Source of the DNA: Streptomyces sp. SirexAA-E
GTDB lineage: Bacteria; Actinomycetota; Actinomycetes; Streptomycetales; Streptomycetaceae
DNA length: 64,000 nucleotides
Reading direction: 5' to 3'
Assembly: GCF_000177195.2 (NCBI RefSeq)
Contig: NC_015953.1
Span: forward strand, 7,350,441-7,414,440
The position numbers and the translations under genes are program-made. The notes below the pieces were generated by a model that saw only the letters and a list, made by a program, of their open reading frames with translations, was not told the DNA's origin and searched no databases. Positions 8,009 to 16,565 of this stretch are shown here, piece after piece; position 1 is the first letter of the stretch, and each line of letters begins with the position of its first letter.

Positions 8009-8986
8009 ATGCAGATCGGGTACAAGCTGGCCGCCGAGGCTTTCGGTCCGGGAGAACTGGTGCGCCAGGCGGTCCTCGCCGAGCGCGCCGGATTCGATTT
8101 CGTGGAGATCAGCGACCACTACCATCCGTGGTTGGACAACCAGGGGCACTCGCCCTTCGCCTGGACGGTGCTGGGATCCATCGCGGCGCGCACCGAACGG
8201 ATCGGGCTGGCCACCGGCGTGACGTGTCCGACGGTGCGCTACCACCCCGCGATCATCGCCCAGGCGGCCGCCACCCTCGCCCTTCTGTCGGACGGACGGT
8301 TCACCCTCGGCCTGGGATCCGGCGAGCGACTCAACGAGCACGTCGTCGGCCGGGGCTTCCCCGACGCCGTCAGCACCCGGCAGGCCATGCTGCGGGAGGC
8401 CCTGGAGATCATCAGGCTCCTGTGGAGCGGCGGCTACCAGTCGTACGAGGGCAAGTACCTCCACCTCTCGGACGCCCGTGTCTTCGATCTGCCCGACTCC
8501 CTTCCCCTCCTCGCCGTGGCCGCCGGAGGCCGTGACGCGGCGGCACTCGCCGCCGAGCTCGGCGACGGGCTGTTCGCCACCGAGGACAGGGCCGAGCTGG
8601 TCCGGCACTACCGGGAGGCCGGCGGTACCGGGCCCCGGTACGCCGAGGTCCCCGTCGCCTGGGCGCCCGACGAGGAGAGCGCCGCGCAAGCCGTTCTGGA
8701 GACCTCCCGGTGGGCGCTCACCGGATGGAAGGTGATGAGCGAGCTGCCCAATCCGGTGAACTTCGACGCGGCCACCTCCACGGTCCGGCTGGAAGACGTC
8801 AAGGAGAAGTTCGCCTGCGGACCCGACGCAGCCCCGTACGTCGACGCCGTGCAGAGCTACGTCGACGCCGGGTTCGACCGGCTCGTCATGCAGAACGCGG
8901 GCCCTGACCCGGACGGCTTCATCGACTTCTACACCCGTGAGCTCGACACACGTCTGCGCGCCCTCAAGCCCCGGCAGGCCGGGTGA
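8009..8986 (+). CDS. LLM-class F420-dependent oxidoreductase
   Basis: The 325-residue product is a luciferase-like TIM-barrel enzyme of the F420-dependent glucose-6-phosphate-dehydrogenase-like group (TIGR03557-type). N-terminal IGYKLAAEAFGPGELVRQAV, EISDHYHPWLDNQGHSPFAW, then LATGVTCPTVRYHPAIIAQAA and DGRFTLGLGSGERLNEHVVG match that subfamily closely. Such proteins bind coenzyme F420 and catalyse hydride transfer on varied substrates; this one's substrate is unknown. I chose ATG 8009, which follows a GAGGAGTGGAGA ribosome site; the in-frame ATG at 7967 has none. A strong terminator hairpin follows, so it is probably monocistronic. Confidence 0.9.
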   Translation: MQIGYKLAAEAFGPGELVRQAVLAERAGFDFVEISDHYHPWLDNQGHSPFAWTVLGSIAARTERIGLATGVTCPTVRYHPAIIAQAAATLALLSDGRFTLGLGSGERLNEHVVGRGFPDAVSTRQAMLREALEIIRLLWSGGYQSYEGKYLHLSDARVFDLPDSLPLLAVAAGGRDAAALAAELGDGLFATEDRAELVRHYREAGGTGPRYAEVPVAWAPDEESAAQAVLETSRWALTGWKVMSELPNPVNFDAATSTVRLEDVKEKFACGPDAAPYVDAVQSYVDAGFDRLVMQNAGPDPDGFIDFYTRELDTRLRALKPRQAG

Positions 8987-9004
8987 CGGCGACGCCGCGA
9001 GCCA

Positions 9005-9033
9005 CCGGCCTGCCGTGCTGCACGGCAGGCCGG
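9005..9033 (+). terminator. Intrinsic terminator after the LLM oxidoreductase
   Basis: A perfect 12-bp GC-rich stem (9005-9016 with 9022-9033) and a 5-base loop sit 19 bases after the stop codon. There is no T-run, as is common in Streptomyces. Confidence 0.75.
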
Positions 9034-9144
9034 GGCCTGTCCACGACTATCCGTCGGAGGTCTCCAGTCCGGGGGCGGAGGTGAAGGCCATGGATCCGTC
9101 TGCCGGCCCCGGATCCGTCTCGTCCTGAGAGGCGGCCGCCACGA

Positions 9145-9440
9145 TCACGCCGCCATCTGGTCGCCGAGCGGAACCTCCGGTTTGTGTCGCTCCTTCTCGG
9201 TGTCCTCGTCGGAGTTGCACAACACCACGGAGAGGCTGGTGCGTTGGGCCGCGTCCTCGAAGCCGAGGGCGAGTGAGCTGAAGAACGGGTTCTCCATGTC
9301 CGGGGGGATCAGCGCTGTCACATGGGACTGCTGCTTGCGCAGCGAGCGCGCCATCCGGTTGGGGGCGGAACCGAGCGCCCTGGCGGCCTGCCGCGCGGAC
9401 AGGGCACGCCCAGGTGCTCCCGGCCGCCCGATGCCCGCGA
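9145..9440 (-). pseudogene. LacI-family regulator fragment
   Basis: Minus-strand codons upstream of 9354 read SARQAARALGSAPNRMARSL, the second half of a LacI helix-turn-helix and hinge. They continue into SHVTALIPPDMENPFFSSLA and SVVLCNSDEDTEKE, the first subdomain of a LacI sugar-binding domain. Sequence then degenerates and stops at 9145 after about 100 residues, where a full LacI protein has about 330-340. The first helix-turn-helix strand is missing too. It is a relic truncated at both ends, beside the ruined sugar operon described below. Confidence 0.75.
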
Positions 9441-9495
9441 AGTAGCGGCCTCAGGACTCCGCCCCGGCGCCGAGGCCTGGCCGATCGGCGGACGT

Positions 9496-10293
9496 TCAGA
9501 CGGTGATCACCTTGATGCCGATGTCGTGGAGACGGGCGACCATGTCGGCGGGCACGGCCGAATCGGTGACGATGACGTCGATGCCGTCGAGCCCGCAGAT
9601 ACGGGCGAAGGCCCGTTTCCCCATCTTCGACGAGTCGGTGACCACGACGACACGCTGAGCGCGCTCGGCGAACAGCCTGCTGATACTCGCCTCGTCCTCC
9701 TGATGGGCCATCACACCGAGCTGGGGGTCGAGCCCGTCGATCCCGAGGACGGCGACGTCCAGCACGACCTCCTTCAGCACACCCGCCGTCAAGGGGCCCA
9801 CCAGCTCGTACGACTGGGGCCGGGCCACGCCGCCGGTGACCACGATCTTGATCTGGGGCCGCACGGCAAGCTCACCCGCGATGTTGAGCGCGTTGGTGAC
9901 GACGGTCAGAGCGGGAGCAGTGGCCTCGACCGTGCCGCGGCGCCCTCCACCCGCCCGCAGTGCCAGCGAGCGGGCCACCTCGGTGGTGGTCGTCCCGCCG
10001 TTGAGGCCCACGACGTTTCCGTCACCGACGAGTTCGGCGGCGGCCGCGGCGATGCGCTGCTTCTCGGAGGCGTGCCGGGAGGACTTGTACCGCAGCGGCA
10101 GTTCGTAGGAGACGCCGTGCGAGATGGCTCCGCCGCGCGTCCGGACGAGCATCTTCTGTTCCGCGAGTTCGTCGAAGTCGCGCCGGACGGTCGCGGGGGA
10201 GACCCGCAGGGTCGCGGCGGTCTCGTCGACATCCAGCCTGCCCTCGGCCGCCAGCAGCTCCAGCAGCGCGTTCCACCGCTCATGTTTGGACAT
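9496..10293 (-). CDS. DeoR-family transcriptional regulator
   Basis: The 265-residue product has the DeoR N-terminal winged helix-turn-helix ERWNALLELLAAEGRLDVDE...VSPATVRRDFDELAEQ (about residues 4-55). The DeoR sensor domain follows, with the phosphosugar-binding signatures LNGGTTTTEVARSL, VVTNALNIAGEL, IVVTGGVARPQSYELVGP and VVVTDSSKMGKRAFA. Start ATG 10293 is preceded by AAGGAG at the right spacing; the frame extends upstream without homology. It is divergent from the SIS-ROK-PfkB operon, so it most likely represses that operon in response to a sugar phosphate, as AgaR-type regulators do. The target operon is now largely destroyed. Confidence 0.9.
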   Translation of the reverse strand: MSKHERWNALLELLAAEGRLDVDETAATLRVSPATVRRDFDELAEQKMLVRTRGGAISHGVSYELPLRYKSSRHASEKQRIAAAAAELVGDGNVVGLNGGTTTTEVARSLALRAGGGRRGTVEATAPALTVVTNALNIAGELAVRPQIKIVVTGGVARPQSYELVGPLTAGVLKEVVLDVAVLGIDGLDPQLGVMAHQEDEASISRLFAERAQRVVVVTDSSKMGKRAFARICGLDGIDVIVTDSAVPADMVARLHDIGIKVITV

Positions 10294-10498
10294 GTGTCGG
10301 AGCTCCTTGACCTCGATCCACGCACGTGAGTGCCGCCAGGTGCGCCCGTCGCGCTCTCCGCCGGACCGTCTCACTGACGAATGGGGAGCGTAACGCGTGA
10401 ACGGGAAGATCCGCAGCGCCGGGCTCCCCGACGGCAGGCCGCCCTCACCCGGGCCCCGGACGCCAGGCTGCCCTCCCTCGCCTTTCACGCAAGAATAA

Positions 10499-10520
10499 TG
10501 CTTGAATGTGCTCGAAATGA
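10499..10520. promoter_or_regulatory. Direct repeat, candidate DeoR operator
   Basis: In the divergent gap between the DeoR gene and the SIS remnant, TGCTTGAATG (10499-10508) is followed at once by TGCTCGAAATG (10509-10519). The copies are about one helical turn apart. DeoR proteins commonly bind tandem repeats in such gaps. The repeat is seen in the sequence; the operator role is inferred. Confidence 0.45.
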
Positions 10521-10597
10521 GCGGCTAGTGTGCCACTTCACTCATTGCGTGCCCGGGTCTTCCTGCCATGCGCCCGTCCCCCCAAGGAGCTCTTCCC

Positions 10598-10843
10598 ATG
10601 TCCGACGCAGCGCCGCCCCGCACCGCCGTCGAGATCACCTCCCAACCGGACACCTGGCCGCGGGCCCGGGGCTCCCTCGGCCGCATCGCCGAAGTCCTGC
10701 CCCTCGGTGCCGTGGACGAGGCGGCCGGGGCGTATCCGGCCACGGAGTACCGGCACGGCACCAGCGGCGTCACCGGGCCGGGCCGCGCGGCGGGGGCGTT
10801 CGACCCGACCCGCTGCGACAGTCCCGGGAACCACCATGCCTGA
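10598..10843 (+). pseudogene. SIS-domain sugar isomerase with internal deletion
   Basis: The frame has a perfect AAGGAG ribosome site and ATG, then RTAVEITSQPDTW, the usual opening of AgaS-type SIS-domain sugar isomerases and deaminases. After about 40 residues it jumps to AYPATEYRHG...VTGPGRA, a motif normally found some 200 residues later. It ends after only 81 residues, against about 300-390 in the family. Both SIS phosphosugar-binding domains are missing. The reading frame is kept across the joins. The stop overlaps the start of the ROK kinase gene, as in an intact operon. Confidence 0.6.
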
Positions 10844-11813
10844 CGACTTCGTGGGCGACTGCGTCATCGCGCTGGACGTGGGCGGGACGGCAATGAAGGG
10901 TGCTCTGCTCGACCGCGAGCTGAAGCCGCTGAGGACCGTACGCAGGGCGACGCCCCGCCGGTCGGGCCCGGACGCGGTGATCGCCGAGACCGCTGCCGTG
11001 CTGCGCGACCTCCACAGGAGTGCCGCCACGCGCGAGCTGACCGTGCACGGCGCCGGAGTGGTCGTGCCGGGCGTCGTCGACGAGGAGAACCGGACGGCCG
11101 TCTACTCGGCCAACCTCGGCTGGCGCGATCTGCCGCTCGCCGCCCTGATCGAGGACGCCTCGGGCCTTCCCGTCTCGCTCGGCCACGACGTCCGGGCCGG
11201 GGGAGCCGCCGAATGCCGGCTCGGTGCGGCCAGGGGTGCGCGGGACGTCTGGTTCGTGCCCGTCGGTACCGGCATATCCGCGGCCGTCTTCTGTGACGGG
11301 CGCCCGGTCCGCGCCCACGGCTACGCGGGCGAGCTCGGCCACGTCGTCGTCGAGCCCGACGGCGAGCCGTGCTCCTGCGGCGCCCGGGGCTGCCTGGAGA
11401 CGGTCGCCTCGGCCGCGGCGATCGCCGCCACCTACAGCGCGCGCTCCGGGCGCCATGTCGACGGCGCCGCCAAGGTCGCGGCGCTGCTCGCGCGGGACGA
11501 CCCCGACGCCCGGGCCGTGTGGGACCGGGCCGTCGACGCCCTGGCCACCGCGTTCGCCACCGTTACGGCCCTGCTCGCGCCCGAGGTCGTCGTGCTCGGC
11601 GGCGGGCTCGCCGAAGCCGGCGCTCTGCTGCTCGATCCGCTGCGCGCCTCCCTCGCGCGGCGGCTCACGTTCCAGCGGAGACCCGAGCTGGTCCCCGCCG
11701 CGCTCGGTGACATGGCGGGATGCCTGGGCGCCGGACTCGCCGCGTGGCGGACCGCGGACGGGGCGATGCCCCTGGGGAGTCCTCCACCGGAGCGGCCGGA
11801 GGCCGCGTCATGA
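10836..11813 (+). CDS. ROK-family sugar kinase
   Basis: The 325-residue product is a ROK kinase. The phosphate-1 motif ALDVGGTAMKGALLD is at residues 10-24. VPVGTGISAAVFCDG and the conserved GELGHVVVEPDGEPCSCGARGCLE follow, the last containing the C-x-C-G-x-x-G-C zinc site, and VVVLGGGLAEAG lies near the C-terminus. ROK enzymes phosphorylate glucose, N-acetylglucosamine, N-acetylmannosamine or related hexoses; the operon partners point to an amino sugar or tagatose route. It overlaps the SIS remnant upstream by 8 nt and the PfkB remnant downstream by 4 nt (ATGA). It is the only gene of this operon that looks complete. Confidence 0.88.
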   Translation: MPDDFVGDCVIALDVGGTAMKGALLDRELKPLRTVRRATPRRSGPDAVIAETAAVLRDLHRSAATRELTVHGAGVVVPGVVDEENRTAVYSANLGWRDLPLAALIEDASGLPVSLGHDVRAGGAAECRLGAARGARDVWFVPVGTGISAAVFCDGRPVRAHGYAGELGHVVVEPDGEPCSCGARGCLETVASAAAIAATYSARSGRHVDGAAKVAALLARDDPDARAVWDRAVDALATAFATVTALLAPEVVVLGGGLAEAGALLLDPLRASLARRLTFQRRPELVPAALGDMAGCLGAGLAAWRTADGAMPLGSPPPERPEAAS

Positions 11814-12046
11814 TCCTCACCGTTACGCTCAACGCGGCCCTGGACGTCACCTGCAATGTCGACGCCCTGGTTCCGTACGGATCGCACCGGGTCGACAGGC
11901 CGTTCTCGCGAGCGGGAGGCAAGGGCGTCGAGGCGGCCCGAGTCCTGTCGGCACTCGGGGCCCCCGCCGCCGTGCCCTGCCCCCTGGCCGGCGACTTCGA
12001 CGTCGGCCTCCACGAGCAGTTCCGTACGTCCGTTGCCGAGAAGTGA
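11810..12046 (+). pseudogene. PfkB-family phosphofructokinase-type kinase with internal deletion
   Basis: The frame opens MILTVTLNAALDVTCNVDAL and RPFSRAGGKGVEAARVLSAL, the first 45-50 residues of a 1-phosphofructokinase/tagatose-6-phosphate-kinase protein, including the substrate-binding GGKG motif. It then passes directly to PLAGDFDVGLHEQF, which resembles the last 20-25 residues of the same family. The product is only 78 residues, against about 310. The ATP site and catalytic Asp of the G-A-G-D motif are absent, so it cannot be a working kinase. The 4-nt overlap with the ROK gene is preserved. Confidence 0.65.
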
Positions 12047-12661
12047 GCTCCTGCCCCCCCACTGACCAGCTCAGGAGACCCGCGTACGCCGCAACCGTGG
12101 GCGCCGACGCCTTCGGGGCCGTACGACCGAGGCGCGTCGCACGGAACGGCGTGCCGTGGCCGTCGACGCCGGGGCGGAGAGCGCCGGACCGCCGGTCACC
12201 TCAAGGCCGGTGATGCGCACCCCACCGCTCCGGCGGCCCCCTCGCCGCCGACGGCCCGCAGATTACTTCCCTACCTCAGTCGCACACGAGAACAGAACGC
12301 AACACGTCAACGGTCATGCTTGAAGAAGAAATTTTGTCAGACTCTTCGCGCATTATATTGCACTCACCCCTTGTTTTGCCGGTCGAAGACGCCGTACCTT
12401 CAGCTGTCCGACGAGCCCGGCGCGGCACGACGAGGACGAAGAGGCTGCACCCCGTACGCCCCTGGGAAGACGGGGCGGCACCGCGGAGGGCGCCGGGCCG
12501 TGCCCTCCGCCCCCGAATCCCCGGACCGGGTCTCCGCCCGCACCGCACCTCGCCCCCTCGGCGGTCCGGACGCCCGCGCCCGGGCATCCCGTGCCGCGGG
12601 AGGTGCCCCCCATGGGCCCCCGCCTCACCCGGCTGCGGCTCCACCAAGAAACGGAGTATCC
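12047..12661. other. Intergenic region with an AT-rich patch
   Basis: I find no convincing gene here. The first 200 bases may hold further debris of the sugar operon but cannot be assigned. The stretch 12300-12375 is unusually AT-rich for this genome and contains TTGTCA (12334-12339) and TATATT (12354-12359). These look promoter-like, but the 14-base spacing is too short for a classic pair. It probably carries the promoter of the ricin-domain gene. Confidence 0.4.
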
Positions 12662-15145
12662 GTGACAACCCTGAAGAACAGGCTGGTCGGCGCGCTCGCC
12701 ACCACGGCTCTGGCTGCGGCCGGCGTCGGCCAACTGTCAGCCCTACCCGCGTCGGCGGCCTCGCCCGACGCCACCTACACCGTGTCCGTCGGGTCGAAGG
12801 GGCCCTGGACCCATCCGGACGACACCCCGGCCGCCGGTTACGTCGACAAGGACGGCACGTTCTACTTCCAGCAGGCCCACGCCCTCTACGGTGCGCAGGA
12901 CTCCCGCACATGGGAATTCTTCACCGGTACGAACTTCGACACGGCCACCCGCTCCGCCGCGATCAGTGACGCGGTCGATCCCGCGAACTCCAACGACCGC
13001 AACAACGACACCACGTGGCGCTGCAACAACAGCCCCACCGGCCTCGAGTCCACCCAGCCGCCGACCGATTCGAGCTACGCGCACAAGAACTACTGCGACC
13101 TCGCGGGTGTCTGGGTCGACCCCGACACCGGCGACTGGTACGGCCTGGTGCACAACGAGTTCAGCCCGCAGCCCTTCGGCGACGGAGTCCACTACGACGG
13201 CATCGACTACGCCGTCTCCAAGGACCAGGGCCGCACCTGGGCGATCAAGGACCATGTGATCACCTCGCCCTACAGCACCGAGCGGGGCGACACCGCGGCC
13301 TTCCCGCAGCAGACCTACCACTACGGCGACGGGGACCCACGCCTGTTCGCGGACACCGCCTCGGGCTACTTCTACGCCTTCTACGGTTCGCGGGTCGTCG
13401 ACAAGAACGGCGGATGGAAGGCCTTCCACGCCCATGTGGCCCGCGCCCCGATGTCGGGCAAGATGGCGCCCGGCACCTGGCAGAAGTGGTACGACGGCGC
13501 CTGGTCCGAACCCGGTACCGGCGGCCGCGAGAGCAACATGGTGCCCGTCGGGTCGTCCGACACCACGGGGTACACCCCGGTGTCGGGTGAGTACGACCCG
13601 CTCAACAGCGGCACGGTGAGCCAGCAGGTCGAGGCCGGGAAGATGCCCCCGACGTCGCCCCTGTTCGTCATGGACATCACCTACAACGCGCACCTGGGCC
13701 TGTACATCGGCCAGCCCCAGGCGGTGGACCAGAGCGGGTCGGCACCGCAGCAGATCTACGCCACCGACAACCTCGCCGAGCAGAAGTGGTTCCTTCTCGG
13801 GGACACCGGCACCCACACCAACGCCTCGTGGTACCGCTGGTTCCTCGACGGAGTGAACAGGACGAGTTCCGGGATCGTCGGAAAGAACTTCCGCTCCTAC
13901 TGTTCCTTCGGCTGCTCGGGCGGCTCCTCCGGCGAGTACACGAACCTCACCGTCAACACCTCCGAGGCCGCCGCGCCCCTCGACACCACCAAGGCCTACC
14001 GGATCTCCTCCGCCGGCGGCCGCGTCCTGGCCCAGGCCTCCGGCGGCTCGGCCACCACCTCCCTGGCGTCGGCCACCGGCTCCGGCCGCGAGTCGTGGGT
14101 CTTCACCCCCAACGGCGACGGCTCGCACCGCATCACCAACGCCGAGACCGGACAACTGCTCGGCGTCCCCTCCACATCCACCACCGCCCGTGCCTGGGGC
14201 ACCGAGCCCACGGTGACCGCGGTCGGCTCCGGCGGCCCCGGCGTCGGACAGCAGTGGTTCGTCATCCCCGGAGTCTCGGCCTCCGACGGCGGCGCCACCG
14301 GTTCGTACAAGATCGTCAATCGGTACAGCGGCCTCGTCATCGGGATGTCCGGTACCCCCGGCCGGCTCGCCGAGACCACCCCGACCCGCAGCTGGACCGA
14401 CACCACCGGCAATTCCGTCGGTGGCTCGCGTACCGCGGGCGAGCAGCTCCTGACCCTCACGCCCACCGGCCCCGCGCCGAAACAGGTCACGGTGGTCCAG
14501 CCCGGTGACCAGGCCGCAACCGTCGGCAAGGCAGTCAGCCTGCAGATCGACGGCACCGACTCCGCCGGGAAGCCGCTGACCTACACCGCCGCCGGTCTGC
14601 CGGCCGGCCTCTCGATCAGCGCCGGGGGCCTCGTCTCCGGGACACCCACCGCCCCCGGGCGGTACGCCGTCACGGTCACCGCCTCCTCCGGTACGACCAG
14701 CGGATCGGCCTCCTTCACATGGTCGGTGGCTCCCGTCCTCACCGGCACCCACACGCTCGTCGCCGGCGGCAAGGCGCTCGACGGTCCCGACCACAGCACC
14801 ACCCCGGGCGCCCAGCTCATCACCTGGAGCCCGAGCGGTGGCGCCAACCAGGACTGGACGTTCACCCAGCAGCCCGACGGCTCCTACCGGATCGCAAACG
14901 CCGAGTCCGGCCTCTGCGCCGACGTCGACGGGGGCTCCACCGCGGCGGGCGCCGAGGTGATCCAGTGGACCTGCACGGAAGGCGTCAATCAGCGCTGGAC
15001 CGTCGCCCCGCGGGCGAACGGCACCTATGCCCTCGCGTCCGTCGGCGGCGGACTCCTCATGACCACCGGCTCCTCCACCGACGGAGCCCGGGTGACCCAG
15101 CAGGCCGACACCGGCTCACCGCTCCAGGAGTGGACGATCAACTGA
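12662..15145 (+). CDS. Secreted ricin-lectin protein with an N-terminal propeller-like module
   Basis: The 827-residue product starts at GTG 12662 after a GGAG site. Residues 1-33 form a signal peptide ending ASA. Residues about 38-430 resemble a beta-propeller glycosidase fold; SKDQGRTW near residue 190 is an Asp-box (BNR) motif, and aromatic, Asp-rich strands such as VWVDPDTGDWYGLVHNEF recur. Then come a ricin-type lectin segment (about 440-600), a putative Ig/cadherin-like domain with LPAGLSISAGGLVSGTP (about 615-690) and a second ricin-type lectin (about 695-827) with QDWTFTQQPDGSYRIANA and QRWTV. It is likely an extracellular carbohydrate-active enzyme. I cannot name the catalytic family. 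The galactoside operon is close by. Confidence 0.8.
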   Translation: MTTLKNRLVGALATTALAAAGVGQLSALPASAASPDATYTVSVGSKGPWTHPDDTPAAGYVDKDGTFYFQQAHALYGAQDSRTWEFFTGTNFDTATRSAAISDAVDPANSNDRNNDTTWRCNNSPTGLESTQPPTDSSYAHKNYCDLAGVWVDPDTGDWYGLVHNEFSPQPFGDGVHYDGIDYAVSKDQGRTWAIKDHVITSPYSTERGDTAAFPQQTYHYGDGDPRLFADTASGYFYAFYGSRVVDKNGGWKAFHAHVARAPMSGKMAPGTWQKWYDGAWSEPGTGGRESNMVPVGSSDTTGYTPVSGEYDPLNSGTVSQQVEAGKMPPTSPLFVMDITYNAHLGLYIGQPQAVDQSGSAPQQIYATDNLAEQKWFLLGDTGTHTNASWYRWFLDGVNRTSSGIVGKNFRSYCSFGCSGGSSGEYTNLTVNTSEAAAPLDTTKAYRISSAGGRVLAQASGGSATTSLASATGSGRESWVFTPNGDGSHRITNAETGQLLGVPSTSTTARAWGTEPTVTAVGSGGPGVGQQWFVIPGVSASDGGATGSYKIVNRYSGLVIGMSGTPGRLAETTPTRSWTDTTGNSVGGSRTAGEQLLTLTPTGPAPKQVTVVQPGDQAATVGKAVSLQIDGTDSAGKPLTYTAAGLPAGLSISAGGLVSGTPTAPGRYAVTVTASSGTTSGSASFTWSVAPVLTGTHTLVAGGKALDGPDHSTTPGAQLITWSPSGGANQDWTFTQQPDGSYRIANAESGLCADVDGGSTAAGAEVIQWTCTEGVNQRWTVAPRANGTYALASVGGGLLMTTGSSTDGARVTQQADTGSPLQEWTIN

Positions 15146-15174
15146 TCGAGCCGCTCACAGCGCCACACACGGCT

Positions 15175-15217
15175 GAACGCCGGGGCCCCGGCCACTGCTC
15201 CCGGACCCCCGGCGTTC
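15175..15217. terminator. Bidirectional terminator between convergent genes
   Basis: GAACGCCGGGG (15175-15185) pairs perfectly with CCCCGGCGTTC (15207-15217) across a 21-base loop that can itself fold. It lies between the convergent ricin-domain and LacI genes. Confidence 0.65.
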
Positions 15218-15282
15218 GGCCGCGCCGAGCGGGCTTGCCGCGAAACGGCGTGCGGAAAGGGCCGGCAACACCTCACGAGCCG

Positions 15283-16332
15283 TCAGCTGCTGCCCTCGGC
15301 ACGCTCGCCCACGGGGGCGGTGCTGGCGCGGACGACGAGCTTCGGCTCGACGGAGGCGGGCTCACGCGCCGCTCCCGGATCGTTGATGTGCCGCAGCAGA
15401 TGGCTGACCGCGAGCGCCCCCATCTCCTCGAAGGGCTGAGCCACCGTGGTGAGCGACGGCGAGCAGTACTCGGCCAGCGCGATGTCGTCGACACCGATGA
15501 CGGAGATGTCCTGCGGGACCCGCCGCCCCAGCTCGTGCAGGGCCCGGATCACGCCGAACGCCATCTCGTCACTCGCGGCGAACACCGCGGTCACTTCCGG
15601 GATGCGGCCCAGGATCAGGCCGTTGCGGTAGCCGGAGGAGGGCGACCAGTCGCCCTTCAGGATCGGCGGAACGGTACGGCCCTGCGCTTCCAGCGTCTCG
15701 CGCCAGCCGTCGATCCTGTTGACGGCGTCGAGCCACTCGCCGGGGCCCGACACGTGCCAGACCGTCTCATGGCCGAGGTCGAGCAGATGCCGTGTGGCGA
15801 GCCGGGCCGCCTGCGACTGGTCGATCGCCACGACCTCCGAAGCGGGCGTGCGCGATCCGTCGACGGTCACGGTGGGCAGCGAACCGGTCAGCTGCTCGAT
15901 GCGCGGGCTCACGTGGATCAGCGGGATGGCGAGGATGATGCCGTCGACGCTCTGGTCGGCCAGCCGCGACAGCGCCGCCTCGACGGCTGAGGTGTCCAGC
16001 GACGCGGTGGAGGCGATGGAGACCGAGTACCCGGCCGCACGCGCGGCGTTCTCGATGCCGAAGGTCAGGTTGAGGCGTGAGTAGAACGCCGTCTGCAGGT
16101 TGACGACGCCGATCGTCCGGCTGCGCCCCGACGACAGGATCTGGGCCGCGCTGTTCTTGCGGTAACCGAGCCGGTCCACGGCGGCGAGCACGCGCGCACG
16201 GGTCTCCGCACGCACGTTGGCATGGCCGGAGAGCACCCGCGAGACGGTCTGCGGCGAGACTCCCGCCGCCTGCGCCACGTCGGTCATGCCCGGCGGCTTC
16301 CTGGCCTCCGCCTCGCCCATGGCTGTGCCCAT
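15283..16332 (-). CDS. LacI-family transcriptional regulator of the galactoside operon
   Basis: The 349-residue product has a LacI helix-turn-helix MTDVAQAAGVSPQTVSRVLS (about residues 14-33), then the hinge LGYRKNSAAQ and a periplasmic-binding-protein-like sensor domain with GVIRALHELGRRVPQDISVIGVDDI. Start ATG 16332 is preceded by GGGAGGAGG; the frame extends further upstream without homology. It is divergent from the binding-protein gene, with two palindromes between them, so it very likely represses the ABC transporter and beta-galactosidase operon until a galactoside inducer is present. Confidence 0.9.
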   Translation of the reverse strand: MGTAMGEAEARKPPGMTDVAQAAGVSPQTVSRVLSGHANVRAETRARVLAAVDRLGYRKNSAAQILSSGRSRTIGVVNLQTAFYSRLNLTFGIENAARAAGYSVSIASTASLDTSAVEAALSRLADQSVDGIILAIPLIHVSPRIEQLTGSLPTVTVDGSRTPASEVVAIDQSQAARLATRHLLDLGHETVWHVSGPGEWLDAVNRIDGWRETLEAQGRTVPPILKGDWSPSSGYRNGLILGRIPEVTAVFAASDEMAFGVIRALHELGRRVPQDISVIGVDDIALAEYCSPSLTTVAQPFEEMGALAVSHLLRHINDPGAAREPASVEPKLVVRASTAPVGERAEGSS

Positions 16333-16403
16333 GCGTCCTGCCTCCTCCCGCTGGATGTCTGGGCGAATGATAGCGCCACCATGCGCCGTGCCATGCGGTG
16401 CAA

Positions 16404-16436
16404 CAAAACTGTTTTGAACTGTTGGCATCGATAACA
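16404..16436. promoter_or_regulatory. Two palindromes, candidate LacI operators
   Basis: In the divergent gap, CAAAACTGTTTTG (16404-16416) is a perfect 6-1-6 palindrome. TGGCATCGATAACA (16423-16436) is a LacI/GalR-type pseudo-palindrome centred on ATCGAT with outer TG/CA. Both lie in a locally AT-rich patch between the LacI gene and the operon it probably controls. Confidence 0.65.
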
Positions 16437-16565
16437 TTCTCTGCCATAGTTCCGGCCATGAACGCGAGGACGACGGCCTGGGCCGCCCTCGTTGCGGAGC
16501 GATCACGCAGCTGACCCCCCGACGTCTTCAGGGGTCCGGCCTGCCCACGCACACAAGGAGGGGCC

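Noticed and set aside
12334..12359. Classic sigma-70 promoter TTGTCA...TATATT upstream of the ricin-domain gene
   Set aside because: The 14-base spacer is too short for a normal -35/-10 pair, so it is only reported as an AT-rich patch.
12743..14794. 683-codon minus-strand open frame
   Set aside because: Antisense to the ricin-domain gene, with repetitive Gly/Val/Glu composition expected of a GC-rich shadow, and no ribosome site or motif.
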